A stretch of DNA of 58,872 nucleotides from Betaproteobacteria bacterium (GCA_016703785.1 JADJBM010000019.1:1-58872), one strand, 5' to 3'. Shown: positions 34,440 to 44,036, numbered from the stretch's first letter. Translations and numbers: made by a program. Notes: generated by a model from the sequence alone, not told the origin.

Positions 34440-35678
34440 TCTACGACGCCGGCGTGGCGTCGATGCAAAAGCAGACCTCGGCCCTGCTGCATACCCAGCA
34501 GCAGCTGGCGAGCGGTCGCCGCATGCTGACGCCCTCCGACGACCCGGTCGCGGCGGCGCGAGCGCTGGAAGTCGAGCAGGCACGGCAAACCAATGCGATT
34601 TACCTGACCAACCAGAAAACGGCCGGTGAATCGCTCGCCCTGGTCGAGAACAACCTGGTGTCGGCCGGCAACCTGCTGACCCGTGCGCGCGAACTGGCCG
34701 TGCAGGCCGGCAAAGGCCGCGCTGACCGACAGCGACCGGCGCAGCCTGGCCATCGAGTTGCGCCACCGTTTCGACGAACTGCTCGGCATCGCCAATGCGA
34801 CAGACGGCGCGGGCCAGTACCTGTTCTCCGGCTACATGGGCGACACGAAGCCGTTTGCCGGCACGGTCGGCAGCGGCGCGAGTTATGCCGGCGACGAGGG
34901 GCAGCGCCACCAGCAGGTGACCGCCTCGCGCCAGTTGGCCGTGAGCGAGTCCGGCAACGACGTCTTCATGCGCATCCCGGCCGGCAACGGCACGTTCAGC
35001 ACTGCGGTGTCCGGCAGCAATGCCGGAACCGGCGTCATCGATGGCGGCGCGATCCTGAATCCCGCCAACTGGGCGGCGGGCAATGTGCCGGCGACGGGCC
35101 TGGAGTTCGGGATTGTTCCACGGCCGGCGACATCGACCTATCGACAACGTCAGCGGGAATGCCGCCACCAGCACGTCGCTGCTGACGGCGCCGATCGCCT
35201 ACGTGCCCGGCCAGGCCATCCGCCTGTCAAGCCAGGGGCAGCGCCGGCCTTCGACTACGGATCGCAAGTCGTCATCACGGGCCAGCCCGCCAACGGCGAC
35301 ACCTTCTCGATCACGCCGGGCGGGTCGCAAAGCCTGTTCGCCACACTGGAAAACCTGATCGCCGCCGTCGAGGCGCCGGTCGGCGCCAACAACGCGCTGC
35401 TGACAAACCGCCTCGGTGCCGCGCTGACCAACCTCGACCAGGGCATGGACAGCCTCCTGCGCGTGCGCGCCTCCATCGGCGCGCGCATGAACGAGCTCGA
35501 TGCGCTGGGCAGCGTCGGCGAAGACCTCAACCTGCAATACCAGCAGACGCTCTCCCGCCTGCAGGATGTTGACTATGCCGAAGCCATCAGCAACCTCACG
35601 CAGCAGCAAACCTATCTCGAGGCGGCGCAGAAGTCCTATTTGCGCGTGGCCGGGCTGTCCTTGTTCAACTATGTCTAA
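34418..35678 (+). CDS. flgL: FlgL hook-filament junction protein, several frameshifts
   Basis: About 419 residues after bridging. N-terminal MRIASSMIYDAGVASMQKQ and TQQQLASGRRMLTPSDDPVAA; C-terminal RLQDVDYAEAISNLTQQQTYLEAAQKSY. Frame breaks occur near 34712 (one extra A; AGKAALTDSDRRSLA is recovered) and at two or more places between 35110 and 35250. The parts in different frames join into a normal HAP3 protein, consistent with indel errors. It follows flgK with CAGGAGG before the ATG. Confidence 0.88.
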
Positions 35679-35730
35679 CGCACGCCAAGCCCCGGGGCGC
35701 TGAGGCGCCCAGCAAAGGCGCAGTGCCGCC

Positions 35731-36234
35731 GTGCTGTGGCGGCTGACTTTCATCGCGAGCGTCCTGTCGACCGGCGGCTGCTACCATCAGATCCAGAACG
35801 TGAGCGATTCGCTCGATGCGGGTTTGATATCGCGCAGCATCGACAGCAGCGGAGAGGCCCACTATAAGGTGCCGGCCAGTCCCATCGTGCCCAATGCCAG
35901 CCTGCGTCTGACACCGAATTTCAGCCTGTCTCTGGAAAACATGCTCATCGGTGCGGCGATCTTCTATTTCGTCGATCCGCTCTCGCCGAACTGGGAAGGC
36001 GAAATGCGCCGCGTTTCCGACGATACCTACAGCATCGCCATGCGCGCCAAGCGCTTCCGCAGCACCGGCGGCGATGGCGAGGCTGGACGCGTCTTCAGGC
36101 GCAATGCCGAGCAGATCATGCGGGAAGGGGGATACTCCCGTTACGACATTCTCAGTTATTCCGAAGGCATCGAGTCGGAAACCCTCGGCGCGGTGCGATT
36201 CGCCGAAGGCATGATCCGCATTTCCCGAAAGTAG
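35731..36234 (+). CDS. Putative lipoprotein of unknown function
   Basis: 167 residues from a GTG start. Short signal peptide with a likely lipobox (VLSTGGC, Cys17). The mature part has a hydrophobic stretch MLIGAAIFYFVDPLSP about 70 residues in, and a C-terminal mixed alpha/beta region (YSIAMRAKRF, AEQIMREGGYSRYDILSYSEG). I do not recognise the family with certainty. It lies 52 bases after flgL and converges with fliR. Its place at the end of the flg block may be accidental or may indicate a cell-envelope role linked to the flagellum. Confidence 0.65.
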   Translation: MLWRLTFIASVLSTGGCYHQIQNVSDSLDAGLISRSIDSSGEAHYKVPASPIVPNASLRLTPNFSLSLENMLIGAAIFYFVDPLSPNWEGEMRRVSDDTYSIAMRAKRFRSTGGDGEAGRVFRRNAEQIMREGGYSRYDILSYSEGIESETLGAVRFAEGMIRISRK

Positions 36235-36251
36235 TCGGCCGGCCGCCGGCT

Positions 36252-37043
36252 TCAACGGGTGGCCGAGGCGGCGTGCATGACTGCGCTGACGGCGCCGTAT
36301 CCCTGTTCGAAGAGGTGCTCGAGCGTGGGCGCGAAGTAAGGCAGCGTCAGGGCCAGCATGATGAAGCCGGCCATCAGAGTCAGGGGGAAGCCCACGGCGA
36401 AGAGGTTGAGCTGCGGCGCCACCTTGGTGAGCACACCCAGTGCGACGTTGGCGATCAGCAGGGCACTGATGAGCGGCAGGGCCAGCAGCACACCGATCGA
36501 GAAGATCGTCGCCCCCGAGCGCAGGATGGTTTCCCAGCCCACCGCCTGCAATGAAGTCGCACCGACCGGCAGCACGCTGAAGCTCTCGGCCAGCAGCGCC
36601 AGCGTCATCAGATGCCCGTCCAGGGCCAGGAAGATCAGCAGCGCGATCAATCCGGCCAGTTCCGCCACGATCGGCAACTGCGTGGCGTTCAGCGGATCGT
36701 AGAAAACGGCGAAACCCAGGCCCATCTGCAAGCCGATCAGTTCGCCGGCGAGATCGATGCCGGCGAAGACTAGGCGCATGGTGAAACCGAGTGCGATGCC
36801 GATCTGGCCCTGCTGGACAAATATGGCCAGGCCGGTCCAGGAAGCCGGCGCCACGGGCGGGAATGTCGGCAGGGCGGGTGCCACGGCAAAAGTGATGGCT
36901 AGTCCGGCGACCAGCTTGATCCGCATGGGGATCGCGGCATTGTTGAACAACGGCGCCGTGGCGAGGAGGCCGAAGATGCGCGCCAGCGGGAAGAGGAAGG
37001 CGGCCAGCCAGGCATCGAGCTGCGTGTCGGTGACGCTGATCAT
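36252..37043 (-). CDS. fliR: FliR flagellar export gate protein
   Basis: 263 residues with six membrane segments. Recognisable stretches are PLARIFGLLATAPLFNN, IALGFTMRLVFAGIDLAGELIGLQMGLGFAVFYDP and LPLISALLIANVALGVLTKVAPQLNLFAVGFPL. FliR, FliP and FliQ form the membrane core of the export gate. Last gene of the fliF-to-fliR run; it ends 17 bases from the convergent lipoprotein gene. Confidence 0.96.
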   Translation of the reverse strand: MISVTDTQLDAWLAAFLFPLARIFGLLATAPLFNNAAIPMRIKLVAGLAITFAVAPALPTFPPVAPASWTGLAIFVQQGQIGIALGFTMRLVFAGIDLAGELIGLQMGLGFAVFYDPLNATQLPIVAELAGLIALLIFLALDGHLMTLALLAESFSVLPVGATSLQAVGWETILRSGATIFSIGVLLALPLISALLIANVALGVLTKVAPQLNLFAVGFPLTLMAGFIMLALTLPYFAPTLEHLFEQGYGAVSAVMHAASATR

Positions 37044-37047
37044 TCAG

Positions 37048-37317
37048 CTATCCGATGAGGCCGGGGATCGACTCGTACAACCGCCGCATGTAGTCGGTCA
37101 TCAGCGTCAGCATCCAGGGACCGGCCAGCACCAGCGTGATGAACATGGCGATCATCTTCGGCACGAAAGTGAGCGTCATTTCATTGATCTGCGTTGCCGC
37201 CTGGAAGATGCTGACCACCAGTCCGGTGACGAGAGCGGCGAGAAACATCGGTGTGGCGATCAGCAGTGTGACCTCAACGGCGACGCGGCCGATCTCTATA
37301 ACGGTGGAAGGCGTCAT
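37048..37317 (-). CDS. fliQ: FliQ flagellar export gate protein
   Basis: 89 residues, two membrane helices, with VTLLIATPMFLAALVTGLVVSIFQAATQINEMTL and PKMIAMFITLVLAGPWM. Standard size. It packs between FliP and FliR, with gaps of three to four bases to fliR and about ten to fliP, indicating coupled translation. Confidence 0.96.
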   Translation of the reverse strand: MTPSTVIEIGRVAVEVTLLIATPMFLAALVTGLVVSIFQAATQINEMTLTFVPKMIAMFITLVLAGPWMLTLMTDYMRRLYESIPGLIG

Positions 37318-37328
37318 TTTTCAGGACC

Positions 37329-38073
37329 CTAACCGAAACTCTGCACGAGCGAGCCGACCACCAGGTTCCAGCCGTCCACCAGCACGAAGAGCATGATCTT
37401 GAACGGCAGGGAGACGATCACCGGCGACATCATCATCATGCCCATCGACATCAGCACGCTCGCCACCACCATGTCGATGATGAGGAAGGGAATGAAGATG
37501 ATGAAGCCGATCTGGAAGGCGGTCTTCAGCTCTGAGGTGACGAAGGCCGGGATGAGGATGCGCATGGGCAGGTCCTCGGGCTTGTCGACCTTGGGCGCGT
37601 TGCCGATGCGCGAGAACAGGATGAGATCGGCCGTGCGCGTCTGCCTGAGCATGAATGCCTTCAGCGGCACGGCACCGCGTTCTAGGGCTTCGTTGAAGCC
37701 GATCTTGCTCTCGGACATCGGCTGATAGGCATCGGTATAGATCTTGTCCGCCACCGGCGCCATGACGAAGAAGGTGAGAAAGAGGGCCAGTCCGACGATG
37801 ACCTGGTTGGGCGGTGAGGTCTGCGTGCCGAGTGCGTGGCGCAACAGCGAGAGCACGATGATGATGCGCGTGAAGGCCGTCATCATGAGCAGGATCGCCG
37901 GCAGGAAGGTCAGCGCCGTGAGGAACAGCAGCGTCTGGACGGACAGCGTATAGGTCTGGCCGCCACCCGCCGCAGGCGTGCTGGTCAGGGCCGGCAGGCC
38001 CCTGCGCCTGGGCGGCAATTGGCGCGAACAGGCGGCAATGAAGAAAGAGTGCGAACAGGCTGCTAGTCCGCAT
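37329..38073 (-). CDS. fliP: FliP flagellar export gate protein, one frameshift
   Basis: About 247 residues. Signal peptide (MRTSSLFALFLHCRLFAPIAAQAQ), then TYTLSVQTLLFLTALTFLPAILLMMTAFTRIIIVLSLLR, the large periplasmic loop and C-terminal helices FIIFIPFLIIDMVVASVLMSMGMMM. FliP is unusual among export proteins in needing a cleaved signal. One extra G in GGGG near 37998 shifts the frame between signal and mature part; bridging gives QGLPALTSTPAAGGGQTY. The start overlaps the fliO stop by 11 bases. Confidence 0.92.
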
Positions 38074-38470
38074 GCTTGCGTTCCAGGATCTGTTTCAGTT
38101 TGGCGCGGAAATCGTTGCCCGCCTGTGCCGGTGGTGCGGCTGCGAGCTTCCCCTTCGGCATCTGGTGCAGGGCATTGACCTGTCCGGGTGCGACGCCGAC
38201 GACCAGCCAAGTGTCTTCCACCTCGACCAGCACTACCCGCTCGCGCGGTCCGACGGAGGCGCCGGCGACCACGCGCAAGCCCCCAGCCGTGGCGCCATGG
38301 GCGATGGACAGGCGCTTGAGCAGCCGCAAGCCGCCGACCAGGGCGGCGAGGACCACGCCCAGGCCGATGACCACCTGAAGCAGACTGGCGCCGGCATCCG
38401 GCAGGGCCGCCGGCTGCGCCAGGGCGGCGCCCGGCAGGGCGGCAAACAGGGAAAGAAAAAAATTGCGCAT
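38063..38470 (-). CDS. fliO: FliO flagellar assembly protein
   Basis: 135 residues. Signal-like N-terminus, one membrane helix (LLQVVIGLGVVLAALVGGLRLLKRL), then the conserved cytoplasmic GLRVVAGASVGPRERVVLVEVEDTWLVVGVAPGQV. FliO assists FliP ring assembly. No ribosome site is visible: a perfect GGCGGCAG/CTGCCGCC hairpin abuts the ATG, which is odd and could limit translation. Confidence 0.9.
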   Translation of the reverse strand: MRNFFLSLFAALPGAALAQPAALPDAGASLLQVVIGLGVVLAALVGGLRLLKRLSIAHGATAGGLRVVAGASVGPRERVVLVEVEDTWLVVGVAPGQVNALHQMPKGKLAAAPPAQAGNDFRAKLKQILERKHAD

Positions 38471-38490
38471 GGCGGCAGATTACTGCCGCC
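38471..38490 (-). promoter_or_regulatory. hairpin touching the fliO start codon
   Basis: GGCGGCAG, loop of four, CTGCCGCC: a perfect 8-bp stem that ends at the base before the fliO ATG. In mRNA it would occupy the ribosome-binding position. The 95-base fliN-fliO gap also holds GGCGGCGAAAATTGCCG. Confidence 0.5.
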
Positions 38491-38565
38491 GACGCCAGCG
38501 CGAGACGGGGATTAGGCGGCGAAAATTGCCGTTATTCGGAGGCTGACTTTGCGCACGCAGGGATC

Positions 38566-38967
38566 CTATCGATTCAGCTTCCGCATGCGTTCGCCCGGCG
38601 TGATGATGTCGGTGAGCCGGATGCCGAACTTGTCGTTCACCACCACCACCTCGCCCTGGGCGATGAGGGTGCCGTTTATCAGCACGTCCATCGGCTCGCC
38701 CGCCAGGTTGTCCAGTTCGACCACCGAGCCATGCGCCAGATGCAGCAGGTTGCGGATGGAGATCTTGGTGCGGCCCAGTTCGACGCTCATTTGCACGGGG
38801 ATGTCGAGGATCATGTCGAAATCCTGCATGGCCGCGGCCTTGGCGCCTTCGCCCAGCGGCTGGAAGATGTCGGCCGGCTGTGCCTTGGCCTCGGCAGTGG
38901 CCTGCTCGCCCATGGCGGTGGCCCAATCGTCTTCACTCACCTGCTCTTTGGTGTCGGTATCGGACAT
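38566..38967 (-). CDS. fliN: FliN motor switch / C-ring protein
   Basis: 133 residues: a variable acidic N-terminal 50 residues, then the SpoA domain with DIPVQMSVELGRTKISIRNLLHLAHGSVVELD, PMDVLINGTLIAQGEVVVVNDKFGIRLTDI. It forms the base of the C-ring with FliM and docks FliH. It starts nine bases after fliM ends. Intact. Confidence 0.96.
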   Translation of the reverse strand: MSDTDTKEQVSEDDWATAMGEQATAEAKAQPADIFQPLGEGAKAAAMQDFDMILDIPVQMSVELGRTKISIRNLLHLAHGSVVELDNLAGEPMDVLINGTLIAQGEVVVVNDKFGIRLTDIITPGERMRKLNR

Positions 38968-38976
38968 CGTGTTCTC

Positions 38977-39961
38977 CTATCGTTTCTCGGTCTTGTCGGG
39001 CGCGATGAAGCGCTCCACCCTGAGTGCATATTGGCCGTGCTGCAGTCCGTAGCGGCATTCCATTACCGGCACGTGATCGACTTCTGCGGTGATGGTGTCC
39101 TCGATGCTGAACGGGATGATGTCGCCAGCCTTCATTCCGAGTATCTGTCCGAGTTTGATCTGCGTCTTGCCGAGTCGGGCCACCAGTTCCACCTCGGCGG
39201 TCTGCAACTGCCGGGTGAGCGTGCCGATCCAGCGCTTGTCCGATACCAGATGGTCGCCCTGCATCGTGCTGTAGAGCAGATCGCGGATCGGTTCGACCAT
39301 GGAGTAGGGCAGGCACAAATGCATTTCCACCGTCGAGCCGGAGAACTCCAGAGAATAGGTGACCGTCACGACGATTTCGCTCGGCGTGGCGATGTTGGCG
39401 AACTGCGAATTCATCTCGGAGCGGACATACTCGAGCTTCAATTCGTACACCGGCTTCCAGGCCTTTTCGAATTCGGCGAACACCACGTTGAGCAAACCCT
39501 GGATGATGCGTTGTTCCGTAAGCGTGAAGTCGCGCCCTTCGACCCGGGTATGGAAGCGCCCATCGCCGCCGAACATGTTGTCGACCACCGAGAAACACCA
39601 GGTTCGGGTCGAAGACGATCATGCCGGTGCCGCGCAACGGCTTGAATTGCACCAGGTTGAGGTTGGTCGGCACCACCAGATTGCGGATGAACTCGCTGTA
39701 TTTCTGCACGCGGATCGGGCCGAGCGAGATTTCCGTCGTGCGATGCATGTAGTTGAACAGGCCGATGCGCAGGTAGCGCGCGAAACGTTCGTTGATGAGT
39801 TCCAGCGTCGGCATGCGGCCGCGCACGATGCGCTCCTGGCGGCCGACGTCGTACTTGTGGACGCCGCCGGTCTCCTCCTCCTTTTCAGGCTCGTCGGCCT
39901 CGCCCGTGACGCCCTTGAGCAAGGCGTCGACTTCATCCTGAGAGAGAAAATCCTGTGCCAT
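38977..39961 (-). CDS. fliM: FliM motor switch protein, one frameshift
   Basis: About 327 residues. N-terminal CheY-P binding motif DFLSQDEVDALLKG, middle domain with RGRMPTLELINERFARYLR and VVDNMFGGDGRF, and a C-terminal SpoA domain (LGKTQIKLGQILGMKAGDIIPF). It receives CheY-P and sets rotation direction. One extra T in a T-run near 39593 shifts the frame at NLVFSVVDNMF, in the most conserved part, so an error is likely. Confidence 0.93.
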
Positions 39962-39973
39962 GACGCGAGTGGC

Positions 39974-40702
39974 TTACTGAATGATGAAGGAGGTGAAGAA
40001 CACGCTCTGCACCGGATCGTCCGCGGCCGCTTTCGACAGCATGGTGGCCGGGTTGACCGCGGGTGCGTCGGCTGCGGCCGGTGCTGCGGCCTGGGGTGAA
40101 GCGCCAGCTTCCGTCGGTGGAGCGCTCTCCCCGGACGTGGAGGCTGCGCCTGCAGTGTCCGGCTTGGGTTCGGCTTCCGGTGCATCTTCGGCCGGCCTCG
40201 GAACGTCGAGCACGATCGGTTTTGTCGGGCGGCCGGCAGCAGCGAGCAGGACATTGTTCGCAGTCTGCCGGATTTCCTCGGCGAGGCGCTCGCGGCCTTC
40301 CCCGCTGGTGATCTCCATGGCCTTTTTGGTTGACAACATCACCAGGGTCTTGTGGCGGATCTCTGGCATGTATTGTTTGGCTGAATCGGCAGCGGCCTGA
40401 TCGAGCACCTTCAGTGTCGCTGCGACCTGCAGAAATTGATCCCCCTGCGCAGAAGACAGGTTCACGGTGAACGCATCCAGGGGAACGAAAACCGGCGGCT
40501 TCAGCGGTTGCGGTTTGGCCTGTTGTTCGGCCGCAGGCTCGCCCTTGTCCCGGAACATGAAAAACCATGTTCCACCCCCCCCTGCGGCGAGCAGCACGAC
40601 CAGGCCGATAATGAGCGGCAGCTTGCCCTTCTTTTTGGGAGACTGTTCCTCGCCTTCTGTCTCAGCCTCGGCCTTTGCTTCCTTGGGTGGCGCCTTCGCC
40701 AT
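39974..40702 (-). CDS. fliL: FliL basal-body protein with a long A/P-rich insert
   Basis: 242 residues, well above the usual 150-180. Cytoplasmic Lys/Glu-rich N-terminus, one membrane helix (LPLIIGLVVLLAAGGGGTWFF), then a periplasmic stomatin-like domain (YMPEIRHKTLVMLSTKKAMEI, EEIRQTANNVLLAA). The conserved end DPVQSVFFTSFIIQ is present, but about 55 Ala/Pro/Glu-rich residues (starting PRPAEDAPEAEPKP) intervene before it. FliL surrounds stators and aids torque. The insert is in frame and free of stops, so likely real. Confidence 0.93.
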   Translation of the reverse strand: MAKAPPKEAKAEAETEGEEQSPKKKGKLPLIIGLVVLLAAGGGGTWFFMFRDKGEPAAEQQAKPQPLKPPVFVPLDAFTVNLSSAQGDQFLQVAATLKVLDQAAADSAKQYMPEIRHKTLVMLSTKKAMEITSGEGRERLAEEIRQTANNVLLAAAGRPTKPIVLDVPRPAEDAPEAEPKPDTAGAASTSGESAPPTEAGASPQAAAPAAADAPAVNPATMLSKAAADDPVQSVFFTSFIIQ

Positions 40703-40790
40703 GTGTCACTCCTGAAAGATGGTTCTCATTATGGCCGCGCGCGATCGCGCTCAAAGCGTCGAAATGCGGGCGCCTTCTGCCTTATTTGGG

Positions 40791-41893
40791 TTAGGCGTAC
40801 GTATCGATCAGTCCGCTGCCTTGCCGCACCCACTGCGCCGGCGTGTCGGCACTGAGTGCGGCGTTCGTGCCACGTCCATTGCCATGGCCTTGCGCGTGAG
40901 ATTCGTCCTGGCCGCGCGGGACCGATTCGGCATTCACGCTGGCCTGTCCGAGCGAGATGCCAGCCTCTGCCATCATCTCGCGCAATCGTGGCAGGGCCTG
41001 CTCCAGCGCTTCGCGCGCGGCGGGGCTGGCCGAGACGAATGTGGCGCTGGTCTGGTCGCCATTGATCGAGATCGTGATTTCCACCTTGCCCAATTGCGGC
41101 GGGGTGAGGGTCAGTTCGGCCCGCCCTTCATGCCGATTTGCCAGAAGTACGATTTTCTGGCCGAGTTCGGCATCCCAGCCATGCTTGTCGACCGGAGTGT
41201 CGATGCTGATATGACGGGGTATTTCCCCGGCGGGCGTCAAATGGATGCTTGTAACGGTGACAGGCGCCGAAGTGATCGGTTGGGCCTGTTCAGCCGAGGC
41301 AACCGGCATCTGCGGGTCAGCCGCGCTTAGCAAGGCGGGGCCCTCTGTCTGGAGCGGTGCCTTAGAGGGTAAGCGATTGTCCGCTTCGTGGGCCGGCCGG
41401 AGTATCTAGGGGCGAGGAGTCGTTGCCGAAGGCCTTTGGTGCCCCCTGTGCGAAGGACATGAAGCTATTCGCGCCGATTGGGACGGCGTTGGTTCTCGCC
41501 TCCTCCTTTACCGGCTCAGCCGATTGCTGACTTGGGTTGGCAGAAGGCATCCTGGCTGCAGGTGGAATCATGTTGGCCAGCAGCACGGCAAGATCAGGGG
41601 CCACCGGCAAGCCATCCATGGGCGGCAGACAACCTCTGCAACTTCCGTTGGCGGACAACCTCTGCCACTTCCGTTGTCTGGGACGGCAGCAGGGCGGCAA
41701 TTATTTCTGTTTCGAGGGCGTCTTTTGCCGGCTGGGCGATCCGGGCTTGCAATACGGCGGCAAAATCGATGCTGGTTTCCGCGTTCTCGGCAGAGTCGGC
41801 AACAACCGCACCGGCTTCCGTGCCGGGAACGGCAGCGGACTGGGTGGATGCGATGACGGGCATTGATTGAGGGGCGACGGTCAATTGCGTCAT
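40791..41893 (-). CDS. fliK: FliK hook-length control protein, frameshifted
   Basis: About 367 residues after bridging. The C-terminal Flg_hook domain is clear (GRAELTLTPPQLGKVEITISINGDQTSATFVS, then REALEQALPRLREMM). The N-terminus MTQLTVAPQSMPVIAST is low-complexity, as in FliK ruler proteins. Frame breaks near 41650 and 41390 split it into three pieces; at the first, a 26-bp tandem duplication is present. FliK measures the hook and triggers the FlhB switch. It lies between fliL and fliJ as in many proteobacteria. Confidence 0.83.
41628..41676 (-). repeat. 26-bp tandem duplication inside fliK
   Basis: Copies at 41628-41650 and 41654-41676 (plus-strand reading GACAACCTCTGC...), one mismatch in 23, offset 26 bases. 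As 26 is not a multiple of three, it shifts the frame. It coincides with one of the fliK frame breaks. Confidence 0.75.
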
Positions 41894-42002
41894 GGCAGGC
41901 TCCGGGGATGCATGGGTTTCATGCCCTCCTTACTGCAAGAGGCGTGCCAATGTGCAATTTGCTGCGTGAAATGCGGTGTGAAACACCGCGATGGAATCGG
42001 CG

Positions 42003-42443
42003 TCAGTGCCCGCCGTTGCGGTAGTTCTTTGCGGCTAACTCGTCCTGGTCGCGCTGCTCGGTTTTCGCCTCGCTGCGCACCTCGCCGTCCTTGTGTCTTT
42101 GCGACAAGGTGTCGAAAGCCTTTACCCGGTTGCGTTTGTCCAGCCATTCCTTCTGTCCGTCAACGGTGCGCTGTTTCGAGGCTTCGACAAGGGCGCGCTG
42201 CTGGGCGATTGCATCGTCGAGCCGACCCAGGAAAGATTGGTAGTTGCCCCATTCTTCGCGCGTCAGCCCGTTCTGGGCCGCTTGGCGGAAGCGCGCTTCG
42301 TATTCCTCGCGGTACTGTTCCAGAAGGGCAAGCGTCTTTCCCACCTCCTGCTCGCTGGCGAGCAACTGCCCGAGCTTGCTCGCCGCGTCGTCCATGCGGA
42401 CGTTCGACAGATCAAGCAGCGATTGCAGGGGAAAAGCCTTCAT
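42003..42443 (-). CDS. fliJ: FliJ export chaperone-escort
   Basis: 146 residues, almost entirely coiled coil (LLDLSNVRMDDAASKLGQLLASEQEV, YREEYEARFRQAAQNGLTREEWGNYQSFLGRLDDAI). FliJ sits in the FliI ATPase ring like the gamma subunit of F1 and links it to FlhA. It lies between fliI and fliK; the 109-base gap to fliK contains nothing I recognise. Confidence 0.92.
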   Translation of the reverse strand: MKAFPLQSLLDLSNVRMDDAASKLGQLLASEQEVGKTLALLEQYREEYEARFRQAAQNGLTREEWGNYQSFLGRLDDAIAQQRALVEASKQRTVDGQKEWLDKRNRVKAFDTLSQRHKDGEVRSEAKTEQRDQDELAAKNYRNGGH

Positions 42444-42520
42444 CCTTCTGCTCCTAACGGGTATTACGGCTCGGTAACGCTGTTACTTTAGCAGCAGGCC
42501 GGGTGAATGCTTGCCTACCC

Positions 42521-43924
42521 CTAAGCCTCCAGGCCGAACAGCCGGTGCAGCTTGAGCACGGCATCCTGGTAGGTTTCCCGCTCGTCCATGCCCTGCTGCA
42601 GGAAAGCCTCGAATCCAGGCTGCATGGCGATGGCCTGATCCAGCGTGGGATCCGACCCGGCGGCATAGGCGCCGACGGAGATCAGGTCTCGCGAGCGCTG
42701 GTAGCGCGAGTAGAGATGCTTGAAGCGCCGCACCACGTCCAGGTGCAGCGGCTTGATCAGGCTGGTCATGACGCGGGATATCGAGGCCTCGATATCGATG
42801 GCCGGGTAATGGCCCTGTTCGGCCAGATGGCGCGAGAGGACGAAGTGGCCGTCGAGGATGGCGCGCGCCGCATCGGCGATCGGATCCTGCTGGTCGTCGC
42901 CTTCGGCCAGTACGGTGTAGAAGGCTGTGATCGAGCCGCCACCCTCCGGGCCGTTGCCGGCGCGCTCGACCAGTTGCGGCAGGCGCGCAAACACGGAGGG
43001 CGGGTAGCCGCGCGTCACCGGCGGCTCGCCGATGGCCAGCGCGACCTCGCGCTGTGCCATGGCGAAGCGCGTCAGCGAATCCATGATGAGCAGCACATGG
43101 AGCCCCTGATCGCGGAAGTGCTCGGCGATGCTGGTGGCGTAGGCGGCGCCCTGCAGCCGCATCAGCGGGCTGGTATCGGCCGGGGCGGCGACGACGACCG
43201 AGCGCTTCAGGCCGGCCGGGCCGAGGATGTTTTCGATGAATTCCTTCACTTCGCGGCCGCGTTCGCCGATCAGGCCGACGACGATCACTTCGGCGGCGGT
43301 GAAACGCGCCATCATGCCGAGCAGCACGCTTTTCCCCACGCCGGAGCCGGCGAAGAGGCCGAGGCGCTGACCGCGGCCGACGGTGAGCATCGAGTTGATG
43401 GCGCGGATGCCGACATCCAGCGAAGTGTCAATGGGGGCGCGCTGCAGCGGGTTGAAGGGGCGGCTTTGCAGCGAACGCGTGTGCCTGGTGTTGAGCGGCC
43501 CGAGGCTGTCGAGCGGCCGTCCGGCGCCGTCGAGCACGCGGCCCAGCAGTTCGTCGCCCACGGGCAGGTGCTTGGCGCGGTCTGACTGGCGGCGGTTCGG
43601 CCGCAGGCGTTCGACGACGGAGGGCAGTTCCTGGCGGCTTTCCAGGGGCATGACGTGGGCGCCCGGAGCCAGGCCGTAGACATCGTCTGTCGGCATCATG
43701 AACAGTTTCTCGCCGGAGAACCCGACGACCTCGGCTTCCACTACCGTGCCGCCGGGCAGCGAGACATGGCAACCCGAACCGAGCGGAAGCTTGAGACCGG
43801 CCGCCTCCATGACGAGGCCGTTGATGCGCGTGAGTCGTCCGCTGATCTGAAAGGGATTGGATTCAGCGGCAAGGCTGTGGCAATCCCCCAGAAAACCGGC
43901 CCATTTTTCGTGGTGCGGATTCAT
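42521..43924 (-). CDS. fliI: FliI flagellar export ATPase
   Basis: 467 residues, full length. F1-beta-like fold with Walker A AGSGVGKSVLLGMMARF (about residues 179-196), catalytic-region GLIGERGREVKEF, Walker B LLIMDSLTRFAMAQREVALAIGEPPVTRGYPPSVFA. It energises docking and unfolding of export cargo. Intact. The 112-base gap to fliH holds a C/G palindrome but no promoter that I recognise. Confidence 0.97.
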   Translation of the reverse strand: MNPHHEKWAGFLGDCHSLAAESNPFQISGRLTRINGLVMEAAGLKLPLGSGCHVSLPGGTVVEAEVVGFSGEKLFMMPTDDVYGLAPGAHVMPLESRQELPSVVERLRPNRRQSDRAKHLPVGDELLGRVLDGAGRPLDSLGPLNTRHTRSLQSRPFNPLQRAPIDTSLDVGIRAINSMLTVGRGQRLGLFAGSGVGKSVLLGMMARFTAAEVIVVGLIGERGREVKEFIENILGPAGLKRSVVVAAPADTSPLMRLQGAAYATSIAEHFRDQGLHVLLIMDSLTRFAMAQREVALAIGEPPVTRGYPPSVFARLPQLVERAGNGPEGGGSITAFYTVLAEGDDQQDPIADAARAILDGHFVLSRHLAEQGHYPAIDIEASISRVMTSLIKPLHLDVVRRFKHLYSRYQRSRDLISVGAYAAGSDPTLDQAIAMQPGFEAFLQQGMDERETYQDAVLKLHRLFGLEA

Positions 43925-43980
43925 GGCGCTGGCTTCGCTGGGCTGCTAGAAGGCAGCGAACCACACCATGGAAGCCGCCT

Positions 43981-44035
43981 TGGCGGCTGACCCGTTGTCA
44001 CCCCCACCCGCGAGGCGGGGGGTGGCGGGTGGGCT
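43981..44035. repeat. G+C palindromic sequence between fliH and fliI
   Basis: ACCCCCACCCGC-GAG-GCGGGGGGT with flanking CCACCC/GGGTGG blocks. It could form a strong hairpin within the fliHI transcript. It resembles, but does not match, the G+C elements before cheA and flgC. Confidence 0.45.
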
Positions 44036-44036
44036 G

